Positions 45,812 to 54,891 are shown, counted from the first letter of the stretch. The stretch: DNA of 64,000 nucleotides from Pseudonocardia hydrocarbonoxydans (GCF_006539565.1 NZ_BJNG01000015.1:62001-126000), one strand, 5' to 3'. Notes: a model not told the origin generated them from the letters alone. Program-made: numbers and translations.

Positions 45812-46548
45812 GACGGGTGCAGCCCACATTCGATCTTGGCGGTGCCGGCCCAGCGGCCGGACCGGGGGTCGGCGCCGGGGGCCGGCTTGGCGGTGCACGG
45901 GGCGCAGCCGATGGACGGGTAACCCTCGGCGACCAGCGGGTTGACCAGGATCCCGTGCTCGGCGATGTAGGCGTCCATGTCCGCGTCGCTCCACGGCGCG
46001 ATCGGGTTGATCTTGACGAGCCCGAACTTCTCGTCGAACTGGATCAGCGGCGTGTTCGCCCGGGTGGGGGCCTCGACGCGGCGCACCCCGGTGACCCAGG
46101 CGTCGTAGTCGGCGAGCGTCTCCTGCAGCGGCTCGACCTTGCGCATCCCGCAGCAGGCGCCCGGGTCGCGGGCGAACAGGTCCTTGCCGAACTCGAGGTC
46201 CTGCTGGGCGACGGTCCGGCGCGCCCGCGCGTCGACGATCCGCACGTCGTAGACGTGCTCGACGGCGTCGCGGGTGCCGATGGTCTCGGCGAAGTGGTAG
46301 CCGGTCTCCAGGAACAAGACATCGAGGACGCCGGGGCCCTCGGGCTGCTTGCAGGCCCGAGCATCGGACACCGCCTTCGCGGCCAGGTCGACCAGCACGG
46401 CGTCCTGCATGTTGGAGGCGACGATCAGCCTGTCGCCGAAGGTCTGCGCCGCCCAGGCCAGCAGCTGTGGCGCCGTGGCGTCCGGACCCAGCTCGGCGGC
46501 GCCGCGCTCGGCGACGCCCCGCAGGTCGGTCTCCGTCGCGATGCTCAT
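45808..46548 (-). CDS. cysH: Assimilatory adenylylsulfate (APS) reductase
   Basis: 246 aa. The [4Fe-4S] ligands are Cys132-Cys133 (ACCGMRKVEPL) and Cys215/Cys218 (GCAPC); the catalytic Cys241 is in the C-terminal ECGLH. Their presence marks an APS rather than PAPS reductase and agrees with the lack of CysC. It yields sulfite using thioredoxin. ATG overlaps the stop of the 48-aa gene. Confidence 0.95.
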   Translation of the reverse strand: MSIATETDLRGVAERGAAELGPDATAPQLLAWAAQTFGDRLIVASNMQDAVLVDLAAKAVSDARACKQPEGPGVLDVLFLETGYHFAETIGTRDAVEHVYDVRIVDARARRTVAQQDLEFGKDLFARDPGACCGMRKVEPLQETLADYDAWVTGVRRVEAPTRANTPLIQFDEKFGLVKINPIAPWSDADMDAYIAEHGILVNPLVAEGYPSIGCAPCTAKPAPGADPRSGRWAGTAKIECGLHPS

Positions 46549-46691
46549 GAGGGCACTCCGATCCCGATCATCTTCAGCGTGAACGTGCGCAGGCAGGAAC
46601 CGCAGTACCAGGCCCCGTGCGCGGCCTCCGCGGGCCGCAGGTCCTCGTCGCCGCAGTACGGGCAGTAGAACGGGACCGCCCGCTCGCTCAT
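46545..46691 (-). CDS. 48-aa double-CxxC protein in the sulfate assimilation operon
   Basis: Starts ATG at 46691, overlapping both the sir stop and the cysH start by 4 nt. Two CxxC pairs (FYCPYCGDEDL and WYCGSCLRTFTLK) make a compact zinc-ribbon or rubredoxin-like knot. Its locked position between sulfite reductase and APS reductase suggests a partner of one of them, for electron transfer or metal-centre assembly (inference). Confidence 0.85.
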   Translation of the reverse strand: MSERAVPFYCPYCGDEDLRPAEAAHGAWYCGSCLRTFTLKMIGIGVPS

Positions 46692-48355
46692 TTCAGGTCG
46701 TCTTCGTCCGCGCGCAGCACCCACTGCGCGAAGCGCTCGTCGCCCTCGCGCTGCGCGGCGAAGCGGCGCACCACCCGGTCGACGTAGTCGCCCAGCTCGG
46801 CGCTGGTGACCTTGAGCCCGCGCAGCTTGCGGCCGAACCCGGAGTCGAGCCCCAGCCCGCCGCCCAGGTGCACCTGGAATCCCTCGACCTGGTTGCCGTC
46901 GGTGTCGGTGACGATCTGGCCCTTGAGCCCGATGTCGGCCACCTGGGTGCGGGCGCACGAGTTGGGGCACCCGTTGAGGTGGATGGAGATCGGGTGCTCG
47001 GGCACGACGTCGGACAGGCGCTTCTCCAGCTCCTCGACCAGCCGGATCGCCCGCTCCTTGGTCTCCACGATCGCGAGCTTGCAGAACTCGATGCCGGTGC
47101 AGGCCATCGTCGCGCGCCGCCACGGCGACGGGTCGGCCTGCAGGCCCAGGGTGTTGAGCCGGGCGACCAGGGCGTCGACGCGGTCGTCGGCGACGTCGAG
47201 CACCACGATCTTCTGCTGGGCGGTGAGCCGGACCCGGCCCGAGCCGGCCTTCTCGACGGCGTCGGCCAGCGCCACGAGCGTGGTGCCCGAGACGCGGCCG
47301 GAGGCGGGGGCGACCCCGACGTAGTTGCGGCCGTCGACCTGCCTGTGCACGCCCACGTGGTCGATCGGGCGCTCCGGGGTGGCGGGCGCGGGGCCGTCGA
47401 TCAGGCTGCGGCCCAGGTACTCGTCCTCCAGGACGCGGCGGAACTCCGCGGCACCCCAGTCGGCGACCAGGAACTTGATGCGGGCGCGGTGGCGCAGGCG
47501 CCGGTAGCCGTAGTCGCGGAAGACCGAGATGATCCCGGCCCACACGTCGGGCACCTCGTCGAGCGGCACCCACGCGCCGAGGCGCTGCGCGATCTTCGGG
47601 TTGGTCGAGAGCCCGCCGCCGACCCACACGTCGAAGCCGGGGCCGTGCTCGGGGTGCACCGAGCCGATGAACGACACGTCGTTGATCTCGTGGGCGACGT
47701 CCTGCTGCCACGAGATCGCCGACTTGAACTTGCGGGGCAGGTTGGAGAACTTCGGGTCCCCGACGTACCGGTCGACGATCGCGTCGATGGCCGGGGTGGG
47801 GTCGAGGACCTCGTCGGCGGAGACCCCGGCGACCGGGGAGCCGAGCACGACGCGCGGGGTGTCGCCGCAGGCCTCGGTGGTGAGCATGCCCAGACCCTCG
47901 AGCTTCGCCCAGATCGCCGGCATGTCGACGATGTCGATCCAGTGGTACTGGATGTTCTGCCGGTCGGTGACGTCGGCGGTGTCGCGGGCGTAGGTCTGGC
48001 TGATCCCACCCAGCGCGCGCAGCTGCTCGGTGGTGAGCGCGCCGCCGTCGAGCCGGACGCGGAGCATGAAGTAGGAGTCGTCGAGCTCCTCGGGCTCCAG
48101 CGCGGCGGTGCGCCCGCCGTCGATCCCGGGGCGGCGCTGGGTGTAGAGGCCCCACCAGCGCATCCGCCCGCGCAGGTCGGCCGGGTCGATCGAGTCGAAC
48201 CCGCGCTTGCTGTAGACGTTCTCGATGCGCGCCCGGACGTTGAGCCCGTCGTCGTCCTTCTTGGTGCGCTCGTTGGGGTTGAGCGGCTCGCGATGGCCCA
48301 GCTTCCACTGGCCCTCTCCGCGCTTGCGCTTGACTGCAGGGGTCGAGGGGGGCAA
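46688..48355 (-). CDS. sir: Ferredoxin-dependent sulfite reductase
   Basis: 555 aa. Siroheme/[4Fe-4S] enzyme of the SirA/NirA type reducing sulfite to sulfide with six electrons. Cluster ligands are in ACTGIEFCKLA and NGCPNSCAR. WGLYTQRRPG and TEACGDTPR hold the Tyr and Cys cross-linked in mycobacterial SirA. The start is a TTG at 48355, supported by GGAGG 6 nt upstream. It opens a six-gene operon with 4-nt overlaps and is preceded by an HVDL leader. Confidence 0.94.
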   Translation of the reverse strand: MPPSTPAVKRKRGEGQWKLGHREPLNPNERTKKDDDGLNVRARIENVYSKRGFDSIDPADLRGRMRWWGLYTQRRPGIDGGRTAALEPEELDDSYFMLRVRLDGGALTTEQLRALGGISQTYARDTADVTDRQNIQYHWIDIVDMPAIWAKLEGLGMLTTEACGDTPRVVLGSPVAGVSADEVLDPTPAIDAIVDRYVGDPKFSNLPRKFKSAISWQQDVAHEINDVSFIGSVHPEHGPGFDVWVGGGLSTNPKIAQRLGAWVPLDEVPDVWAGIISVFRDYGYRRLRHRARIKFLVADWGAAEFRRVLEDEYLGRSLIDGPAPATPERPIDHVGVHRQVDGRNYVGVAPASGRVSGTTLVALADAVEKAGSGRVRLTAQQKIVVLDVADDRVDALVARLNTLGLQADPSPWRRATMACTGIEFCKLAIVETKERAIRLVEELEKRLSDVVPEHPISIHLNGCPNSCARTQVADIGLKGQIVTDTDGNQVEGFQVHLGGGLGLDSGFGRKLRGLKVTSAELGDYVDRVVRRFAAQREGDERFAQWVLRADEDDLK

Positions 48356-48419
48356 AGCGGTGCCTCCGATGGCGGTGGTGCGCCGAGAGTCGGTTCGGGA
48401 TGGACGCGGAGAGATCGCG

Positions 48420-48530
48420 TCAGAGACAGATCGCGCTGCTGACCCGGCTGAGATCGACGTGCCGCCGGGCGACGAGGCGCAGGCCCAACGCGGCGACCCC
48501 GGGGGACGGGGCGGGCATCGGCACGGTCAC
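48420..48530 (-). CDS. Leader peptide of the sulfate assimilation operon (HVDL type)
   Basis: 36 codons if read from the GTG at 48530 (7 nt after CACTCT); an ATG at 48518 is also possible. The conserved end is GLRLVARRHVDLSR then VSSAICL-stop, with the Cys as TGT in TGTCTCTGA. TCTCTCCGCG follows the stop and could pair with the sir Shine-Dalgarno GGAGG. sir begins 64 nt downstream. Confidence 0.78.
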   Translation of the reverse strand: MTVPMPAPSPGVAALGLRLVARRHVDLSRVSSAICL

Positions 48531-48621
48531 GGTGACCAGAGTGCCACCTGTCCGGTCCACGATCCATCCGCGCCCGCATGCTGGGAGACGATTCACACGG
48601 GTTCTCCCGGGGCGGACCGCC

Positions 48622-49827
48622 TCACCCCGCCGCGCGACGCTCCGCGGCGACCCCGGGACCGCCCCACCCGGGGGCGTCGACGAGCAGCACCGGCACCGTC
48701 TCCCCGGCCGCGTGGCCGCCCGACGAGGGGCCGAGCCGCAGCACGCCGTCGGCGCGGGCCAGTGCGGCGTGCGCCCCCGCCCCGCGGGGCAGCGGGCGGG
48801 CCGTCCCGTCCCCGGGCAGGGTGACCAGCAGGTACTCCTCGACCCCCGCACGTCCGGACACCGCTTCGGTGAGCCGCGCCTGTACGGAGAGCGGCGGCAC
48901 CGTGGCCCGACCCTGCAGGTCGGCCAGCAGCGGCACGACGAACAGCTCCAGCGCCACCGCCGCCGACACCGGGTAGCCGGGCACCCCCACCACCGGGACC
49001 GGCGGCGGGCCGGACAGCGCGCCGAGCAGCACCGGGTGCCCGGGCCGCACCGCCACGCCCTGCACCACCACGGTGCCCAGCCCGCGCAGCACGGACGCGG
49101 TGTGGTCGTCGCGGCCCGCGCTCGACCCGGCCAGCACCAGCACGAGATCGGCGTCGACGGCGGCCGCGCGCACCGTCGCGGCGATCACGGCCGGGTCGTC
49201 GGGCCGGATCGGGGTGACGTGCACGGTGGCGCCGAGCCCGCGCAGCGTCGCACCGAGGAACAGGGAGTTGGTGTCGAGCAGCTCGCCGGGGGCGAGGTCG
49301 GTGCCCAGAGGGCGCACCTCGTCGCCGGTGGGGACGATCGCGACGCGCGGGCGGCGCCGCACGTCGAGGGTGCGGTGCCCGCCCGCCGCGGCGACGGCCA
49401 GGTCGGCGGGCCGCAGCACCCGCCCCGCGGCCACCAGCTCCTCCCCGCACCGCACCGACTCCCCGACCGGCCGGACGTGCTGCCCGGGCCGGGCGGGGTC
49501 GCGCAGCCGCACCGACCCGTCGGGGCGGTGGCGCAGGTGCTCGCGCATGACGACGGCGTCGCGCCCGGCCGGCAGCGGGTCGCCGGTGTCGACGACGTCG
49601 TAGGCGCCCGCGGCGAGCACCGTCGACGGCCCGGCGAGCACCGCGATGCCGTCCATCGCGGCGGACGGCACGGCCGGCACCGACACCCGCGCCCGCACCG
49701 GCGCGGCCAGGACCCGTCCCGCCGCGTCCGGCAGCGGGACGGTCTCCGCCCCGAGGACGTCCACGGTCAGCGCCGCCCGCCAGAGCGCGGTGGCCGCGCC
49801 CACCGAGAACGGGGCGTGGCCCCCCAT
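48622..49827 (-). CDS. moeA: MoeA-like molybdopterin molybdotransferase
   Basis: 401 aa. MoeA inserts molybdate into adenylated molybdopterin. Family motifs: SAAMDGIAVL, DTGDPLPAGRDAVVMRE, PTGDEVRPLG, LDTNSLFLGATLRGLGA and GVPGYPVSAAVALE. A GSSAGRDDHT segment replaces the usual GGxSxGxxD with small changes. ATG shares a base with the oxidoreductase stop (TGATG), so cofactor insertion is coupled to synthesis of the enzyme that uses it. Confidence 0.88.
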   Translation of the reverse strand: MGGHAPFSVGAATALWRAALTVDVLGAETVPLPDAAGRVLAAPVRARVSVPAVPSAAMDGIAVLAGPSTVLAAGAYDVVDTGDPLPAGRDAVVMREHLRHRPDGSVRLRDPARPGQHVRPVGESVRCGEELVAAGRVLRPADLAVAAAGGHRTLDVRRRPRVAIVPTGDEVRPLGTDLAPGELLDTNSLFLGATLRGLGATVHVTPIRPDDPAVIAATVRAAAVDADLVLVLAGSSAGRDDHTASVLRGLGTVVVQGVAVRPGHPVLLGALSGPPPVPVVGVPGYPVSAAVALELFVVPLLADLQGRATVPPLSVQARLTEAVSGRAGVEEYLLVTLPGDGTARPLPRGAGAHAALARADGVLRLGPSSGGHAAGETVPVLLVDAPGWGGPGVAAERRAAG

Positions 49828-51956
49828 CAGACGACCTCGACCTCGACGCGGGTGTCGGAGAACGTCGGCGCGTTGCCCAGGTCGGCGAACCGGAACGGGT
49901 TGACGGCGTTGACCGTCGAGTCGTCCTTCGCGTTCTTGCGCCAGGTCCCCATCGGCGACATCGCCACGCCCGGCGCGATGTCCTCGCTGACCTCCGCGAG
50001 CGCGACGAACTGGCCGCGGTCGTTGAACACCCGCACGTACTGCCCGCTGGTGATGCCCCGCTCCTGGGCGTCCTGCGGGTGCAGGACCACCTTCTGCTCG
50101 CCCTGCACGCGCTTCTGCTTGTCCTGGTCGCCCGCGCTGGAGTTGACGTAGGCGTGCGACTTCGGCGAGATCAGGTTGAGCCGGTAGCCGGTGTCGGCGG
50201 TCTCCCGCGGCGGGATGTAGTGCGGCAGCGGGTCGACCGGCTGACCGGGCTGGTGGTCGTTGGAGAGCTGCCGGAACAGCGGCACGACGAAGTTGTTCTC
50301 GATCGAGGACCGGAACTCGGTCTTCCCCGACGGCGTCGGGAAGTTCCCCTCGGCGTGCGGGGCGTACTCGTCGGGGGAGGGCAGGTTCAGCCGCGCCCAG
50401 CCGGTCTCGCGCAGCGACTCCAGCGTGATGCCCGCCATCTGCGGGGCCGACCAGTCGTAGGACTCGGCGAGGATCTCCTCGTCGGTGCGGTGCAGGCACG
50501 GGTCGGTGAAGCCCATCGCCGTCGAGAGCCTGCGGAACAGCTCGGTGTTGGAGACGGCCTCGCCCTCCGGCGCGACCGCCGGGGTGTTGAGCGTGATGTA
50601 GAAGTGGCCCCAGCTGAACATGATGTCGTGCTGCTCGAGCTGGGTGGTCGCGGGCAGCACGATGTCGGCGTAGCGCGCGGTGTCGGTCAGCACGTGGTCG
50701 CTGACCACGGTGAACAGGTCCTCCCGCGCCAGCCCGGCGGCCATCTTGTCCTGCTCGGGGCAGACGACGAGCGGGTTGGAGTTGTAGACCATCAGCGCGT
50801 TGACCGGCGGGTCGAGCTCCATCTCGCCGGTGAGCGCGCGGCCGAGCAGGTACTGGTTGACGACCCGCGTGCCCGTCTTCTGCAGCTCGGGGTGGATCAG
50901 CGCGCCCCAGTTCACCGGGTGCGCCCACAGCGGCAGCTGCAGCAGCCCGCCGCCGACCTCGCGCCACGCGCCGACGAGCGCGGGCAGGCAGGAGATCGCG
51001 CGGACGGTCTGGCCGCCGCCCGCGTGCCGCTCGATCGCGACGCCGATCCGGATCATCGACGGCGACGACGTCGCGTACTCCCGCGCCAGGGTGCGGATGT
51101 CCTCGGCCGGGATGCCGGTCTGCTCCGCCGCCCACTCGGGGGTGCGGTCCCGCACCCGCTCGACGAGCTCGTCGTAGCCGACGGTGTGGTCGCGGACGTA
51201 GGCCTCGTCCGTCAGCCCCTCGGTGATGATCACGTGCATCATCGCCAGCGCGAGCGCACCGTCGGTGCCGGGCCGGATCGGGATGTGCCAGTCGGCGGCC
51301 TTGGCGGTGCGGTGGCGCATCGGGTCGATCACCACGACCTTCGCGCCGCGCTTCTGCGCCTCGGCGACGAACGGCCACAGGTGCAGGTTCGTGGAGATCA
51401 TGTTGCAGGCCCAGATGATGATGTAGCGGGAGTGCACGAGGCTCTCCGGGGCGACGCCCGCGGTGGCGCCGATCGTCATCGAGTAGGCGGTGCAGGAGCC
51501 GGAGTCGCAGTAGGTGCGCTCGGTGACCGTCGCGCCGAGGCGGTGGAAGAACGGGTCGCCGACCGACAGGCCGTTGAGGATCCCCTGGGTGCCCAGGTAG
51601 CTCACCGGCATGATCGACTCGGGGCCGTGGGAGTCGATCGTCGCGCGGAAGCGGTCGGCGATCTCGGTGAGCGCCTCGTCCCAGGTGATCCGCTCGAACC
51701 GGCCGCTGCCCTTGGGGCCGGTGCGGCGCAGCGGGTGCAGCACCCGGTCGGGGCTGTAGGTCTTCTCCGGGTAGTTGTTGACCTTGACGCAGAGCCCGCC
51801 GCGGGTGAACGGGTGGTCGGGGTCGCCGCGGACCTCCACGGCCTTCCCGTCGGCCACGGTCACCAGCATCGCGCAGGTGTCCGGGCAGTCGTGCGGGCAG
51901 GCGGCGCGCACGGTGGTGGTGACGTCGGTGAGGGGGATGTCCTCGATCGCGGTCAT
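49827..51956 (-). CDS. Molybdopterin-dependent oxidoreductase (DMSO reductase superfamily)
   Basis: 709 aa. An N-terminal [4Fe-4S] site is formed by Cys20, Cys24, Cys28 and Cys55 (CPHDCPDTC, GGLCVK), followed by the bis-MGD catalytic domains; TYCDSGSC is the likely metal-ligand region. There is no Tat signal, so it is probably cytoplasmic. The substrate is not readable; sulfoxide or thiosulfate-type reactions are possible given the sulfur island. ATG 51956 preferred; an in-frame start at 52028 exists. Confidence 0.9.
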   Translation of the reverse strand: MTAIEDIPLTDVTTTVRAACPHDCPDTCAMLVTVADGKAVEVRGDPDHPFTRGGLCVKVNNYPEKTYSPDRVLHPLRRTGPKGSGRFERITWDEALTEIADRFRATIDSHGPESIMPVSYLGTQGILNGLSVGDPFFHRLGATVTERTYCDSGSCTAYSMTIGATAGVAPESLVHSRYIIIWACNMISTNLHLWPFVAEAQKRGAKVVVIDPMRHRTAKAADWHIPIRPGTDGALALAMMHVIITEGLTDEAYVRDHTVGYDELVERVRDRTPEWAAEQTGIPAEDIRTLAREYATSSPSMIRIGVAIERHAGGGQTVRAISCLPALVGAWREVGGGLLQLPLWAHPVNWGALIHPELQKTGTRVVNQYLLGRALTGEMELDPPVNALMVYNSNPLVVCPEQDKMAAGLAREDLFTVVSDHVLTDTARYADIVLPATTQLEQHDIMFSWGHFYITLNTPAVAPEGEAVSNTELFRRLSTAMGFTDPCLHRTDEEILAESYDWSAPQMAGITLESLRETGWARLNLPSPDEYAPHAEGNFPTPSGKTEFRSSIENNFVVPLFRQLSNDHQPGQPVDPLPHYIPPRETADTGYRLNLISPKSHAYVNSSAGDQDKQKRVQGEQKVVLHPQDAQERGITSGQYVRVFNDRGQFVALAEVSEDIAPGVAMSPMGTWRKNAKDDSTVNAVNPFRFADLGNAPTFSDTRVEVEVV

Positions 51957-52101
51957 CACAGCATCCTGCGACGTCCCGGGCGCCCCGGTTTGGCGCTGCG
52001 TGACGAACGTGTTGTCGGTGCGTGACACATCGACGCGGCCGTTGACCCCGGTCCGATGGCCTCCCTACTGTCGGACGTCATCCCGAACAGCTGAGGTGCA
52101 C

Positions 52102-53037
52102 ATGGGCTCACCACCCACGACCACCGACCGCCTGGACGTGTGGCGCGACCTGATCCGCGACCACTTCGTCGCCCTCGACATCGACGCCGACCGGCGGGAC
52201 CGGTTCCGGGGCTCGGTCCGGTGCACCGAGCTGGGGCACCTGCGCGTCGCGTCCGTCGTCTCCGGGCCGCAGGGCTTCCGGCGCACCCCGGGTCTGGTCC
52301 GTCGGCTCCCCGACGACTACCTGCAGGTCGGTCTGGTCGCCTCGGGTGCGGCCCGGGTCGTCCAGGACGGCCGCGACGCCGTGCTGGGGCCCGGTGACTT
52401 CGCCGTGTACGAGACCGACCGGCCGTTCCACTGGGGGATGACCGACGACTGGGAGCTGCTGGTGTTCACCTGGCCGCGGGCCAGCATCGCCCTGGACGAC
52501 ACGGCGTCCCGGCAGCTGACGGCCCGCGCGCTGACCGGGCGCGACGGACTCGGTGCGATCGTCGGACGGATGCTGCGCGTCCTGGTCGCGGCCCCGCCCG
52601 AACTCTCCGCGGCCGGTGCGGTCCGGCTGGCCGACGAGGTGGCCGAGCTCGTCACCACCGTCGCGGGGGAGCAGGTGCGCCCGCCCGCGCCCACCCGCGC
52701 CGCCGACGACCTGCTCCGCCGGATCGACGCCCACATCGCCGAGCACCTCGCCGACCCCGACCTGGGTCCCACCGGCATCGCCGCGGCCCACTTCGTCTCC
52801 ACCCGGCACCTGCACCGGCTCTTCGCGCACCGGGGCGGCACCGTCGCCCAGCAGATCCAGCGGATGCGCCTGGAGCGCTGCCGCCGCGAGCTGCGCGACC
52901 CGCGCAGCACCCGCTCGATCACCGAGGTCTCCCGGCACTGGGGCTTCACCGACCTGGCCGCGTTCAGCCGCGCGTTCCGCACCGCCTACGGCATGTCGCC
53001 CAGCGCGTGGCGGGCGCAGGGACGTGACTCGCCCTAG
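52102..53037 (+). CDS. AraC-family regulator with AraC-binding-like domain
   Basis: 311 aa. The N-terminal half (LQVGLVASGAARVVQDGRDAVLGPGDFAVYETDRP) is a cupin-like ligand-binding domain as in FeaR/NitR relatives. The C-terminal double helix-turn-helix (GIAAAHFVSTRHLHRLFAHRG; ITEVSRHWGFTDLAAFSRAF) is typical. Divergent from the molybdenum oxidoreductase, its likely target. ATG at 52102 with GAGG 5 nt upstream. Confidence 0.92.
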   Translation: MGSPPTTTDRLDVWRDLIRDHFVALDIDADRRDRFRGSVRCTELGHLRVASVVSGPQGFRRTPGLVRRLPDDYLQVGLVASGAARVVQDGRDAVLGPGDFAVYETDRPFHWGMTDDWELLVFTWPRASIALDDTASRQLTARALTGRDGLGAIVGRMLRVLVAAPPELSAAGAVRLADEVAELVTTVAGEQVRPPAPTRAADDLLRRIDAHIAEHLADPDLGPTGIAAAHFVSTRHLHRLFAHRGGTVAQQIQRMRLERCRRELRDPRSTRSITEVSRHWGFTDLAAFSRAFRTAYGMSPSAWRAQGRDSP

Positions 53038-53108
53038 ACCCCGCCCGCCCCCCGGCGAACTCCATGCGGCACCCGAGCCGCGTCCCCGGGCTGGCAGACT
53101 GGGATGTC

Positions 53109-54251
53109 GTGCCGCCTCCGTTCGGGATCTACGTCCACGTGCCGTTCTGTGCGGCGCGCTGCGGCTACTGCGACTTCAACACCTACACCGCCTCCGAGCT
53201 CGACGGCAGCGGCGCGTCCCCGGACGGCTGGCTCGACGCCGTGCGCCGCGAGCTGGACATCGCCGCGGCGGTCGTGGGGGAGCGGGCCGTCGACACCGTG
53301 TTCGTCGGCGGCGGCACCCCGTCGCTGCTGGGGGCCGCGCGGCTCGGCGAGGTGCTGGGCGCGGTCCGGTCGACGTTCGGGCTGGCGCCGGGCGCCGAGG
53401 TCACCACCGAGTCCAACCCGGAGTCGACGTCGCCGGAGTTCTTCACGGGACTGGTCGAGGCCGGGTTCACCCGGGTGTCGCTGGGCATGCAGTCCGCGGC
53501 GCCGCACGTCCTGCGCGTGCTCGACCGCAGGCACACCCCCGGCCGCGCCGTCGAGGCCGCGCGGGAGGCGCGCGCGGCCGGGCTCGGGCACGTCAACCTG
53601 GACCTGATCTACGCCACCCCCGGCGAGACCGAGGACGACCTGGCGGCCTCCCTGGACGCCGTGCTCGACGCCGGGGTCGACCACGTGTCGGCCTACGCGC
53701 TGATCGTCGAGAACGGCACCGCGCTGGCCCGCCGCGTGGCCCGCGGCGAGCTCCCCGCCCCCGACGACGACGTCGCGGCCGCCCGCTACGAGCTGATCGA
53801 CGACCGGCTCTCCGCCGCCGGCCTGGGCTGGTACGAGGTCTCGAACTGGGCCGCGGACGACGCCGCCCGCTGCCGGCACAACCTCGGCTACTGGCTCGAC
53901 GGCGACTGGTGGGGCCTGGGGCCCGGCGCGCACTCCCACCTGGCGGGGGCCCGCTGGTGGAACGTCAAGCACCCCGCGCGCTACGCCACGGCGGTGGCCG
54001 CGGGGTCCGCGGAGGCCGGTCGTGAGGAGCTGACCGCCGCCGAGCGGCACACCGAGCGGGTGATGCTGCGGCTGCGGCTGCGCTCCGGTCTGCCGCTGGA
54101 CCTGCTCGACGACGCGGGCTGCGCGGCCGCGGCGCGGGCTACGGCCGACGGGCTGCTCGACGTCGACGGGGGCGTGGCCGTGCTCACCCGCCGCGGCAGG
54201 CTGCTGGCCGACGGCGTGGCGCACGCGCTGCTGGCCGCGGCGCCGGTGTGA
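53109..54251 (+). CDS. hemW: Radical SAM heme chaperone HemW
   Basis: 380 aa from the GTG at 53109, 8 nt after CAGACT and close to the start of mycobacterial homologues; ATG 53064 would add 15 residues. The radical-SAM cluster motif is HVPFCAARCGYCDFNTY, followed by VGGGTPSLL and ESNPES. The C-terminal HemN-like domain is present. HemW delivers heme to respiratory enzymes; it is not itself a coproporphyrinogen dehydrogenase. Confidence 0.93.
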   Translation: MPPPFGIYVHVPFCAARCGYCDFNTYTASELDGSGASPDGWLDAVRRELDIAAAVVGERAVDTVFVGGGTPSLLGAARLGEVLGAVRSTFGLAPGAEVTTESNPESTSPEFFTGLVEAGFTRVSLGMQSAAPHVLRVLDRRHTPGRAVEAAREARAAGLGHVNLDLIYATPGETEDDLAASLDAVLDAGVDHVSAYALIVENGTALARRVARGELPAPDDDVAAARYELIDDRLSAAGLGWYEVSNWAADDAARCRHNLGYWLDGDWWGLGPGAHSHLAGARWWNVKHPARYATAVAAGSAEAGREELTAAERHTERVMLRLRLRSGLPLDLLDDAGCAAAARATADGLLDVDGGVAVLTRRGRLLADGVAHALLAAAPV

Positions 54252-54277
54252 GCGGCGGGCGGTTCGGCTGAACCGCC

Positions 54278-54853
54278 CTACCCCGGTGGGTGCAGGTACG
54301 CACGGCCTCGCGGCGAGAGGCGGTAGCCGACCTCCAGGCTCTCGGTCAGCCCCAGCTCCTTGAGCTTGCGGACGTCGCGCTTGAACGGGGCGGTCTCGCG
54401 GCCCAGCCGCGCGGCGAGGTCCGGGGCCCGGACGCCGGGGTGCTCCGCGATCAGGGCGAGCACGGCGGCGGTCCACGGCGTGCGCCGGTCCATCCGGGCC
54501 AGCCGGGCGGTGAGCGCCGCGCGGTCGTCCGCGGACAGGTCGGCGGACTCGCGCAGTGCGATGCGCGGGTCGGGCCCGGCCGGGCGCAGCGTGACGCGGT
54601 AGAGCGTGCCCTCGCGGCGGGCGTTCTCGGCCCGGAGCGCGGCCAGCGTCGCGTAACCGGCGCTGCGGGCGTCGGCGGCGGTGAGCCGGCTCGCCGCCAC
54701 CGGCTCGACCGAGACGATCTCCAGCACCCCCACGGCGGTGCGCAGCATCGTGCCCGGCCGCACCCGCGGGGCGGACCACCGGCGGAACGCGCACGTGACG
54801 GTGCCCGCCGCGATGGCGTCGAGCACCGGTCTGCGGATCAGCACGCCGGCCAT
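54278..54853 (-). CDS. ASCH-like domain protein with C-terminal winged helix
   Basis: 191 aa. The N-terminal half ([47 protein letters not shown]) resembles an ASCH/PUA-type RNA-binding fold. The C-terminal half ([43 protein letters not shown]) is a winged helix. Function unknown. Divergent from hrcA, 38 nt away. Confidence 0.75.
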   Translation of the reverse strand: MAGVLIRRPVLDAIAAGTVTCAFRRWSAPRVRPGTMLRTAVGVLEIVSVEPVAASRLTAADARSAGYATLAALRAENARREGTLYRVTLRPAGPDPRIALRESADLSADDRAALTARLARMDRRTPWTAAVLALIAEHPGVRAPDLAARLGRETAPFKRDVRKLKELGLTESLEVGYRLSPRGRAYLHPPG

Positions 54854-54862
54854 CCTGCCCCG

Positions 54863-54868
54863 TAGAAT
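54863..54868 (+). promoter_or_regulatory. Probable -10 of hrcA
   Basis: TAGAAT, a near-consensus hexamer flanked by CCCCG and GGGG, lies 23 nt before the hrcA ATG; CCGGAG precedes the ATG as Shine-Dalgarno. I see no CIRCE element here. Confidence 0.55.
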
Positions 54869-54891
54869 GGGGCGATGGACGGGGGCCGGAG

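Noticed and set aside
54854-54891. CIRCE element for HrcA autoregulation
   Set aside because: No TTAGCACTC/GAGTGCTAA repeat is present between the divergent genes.
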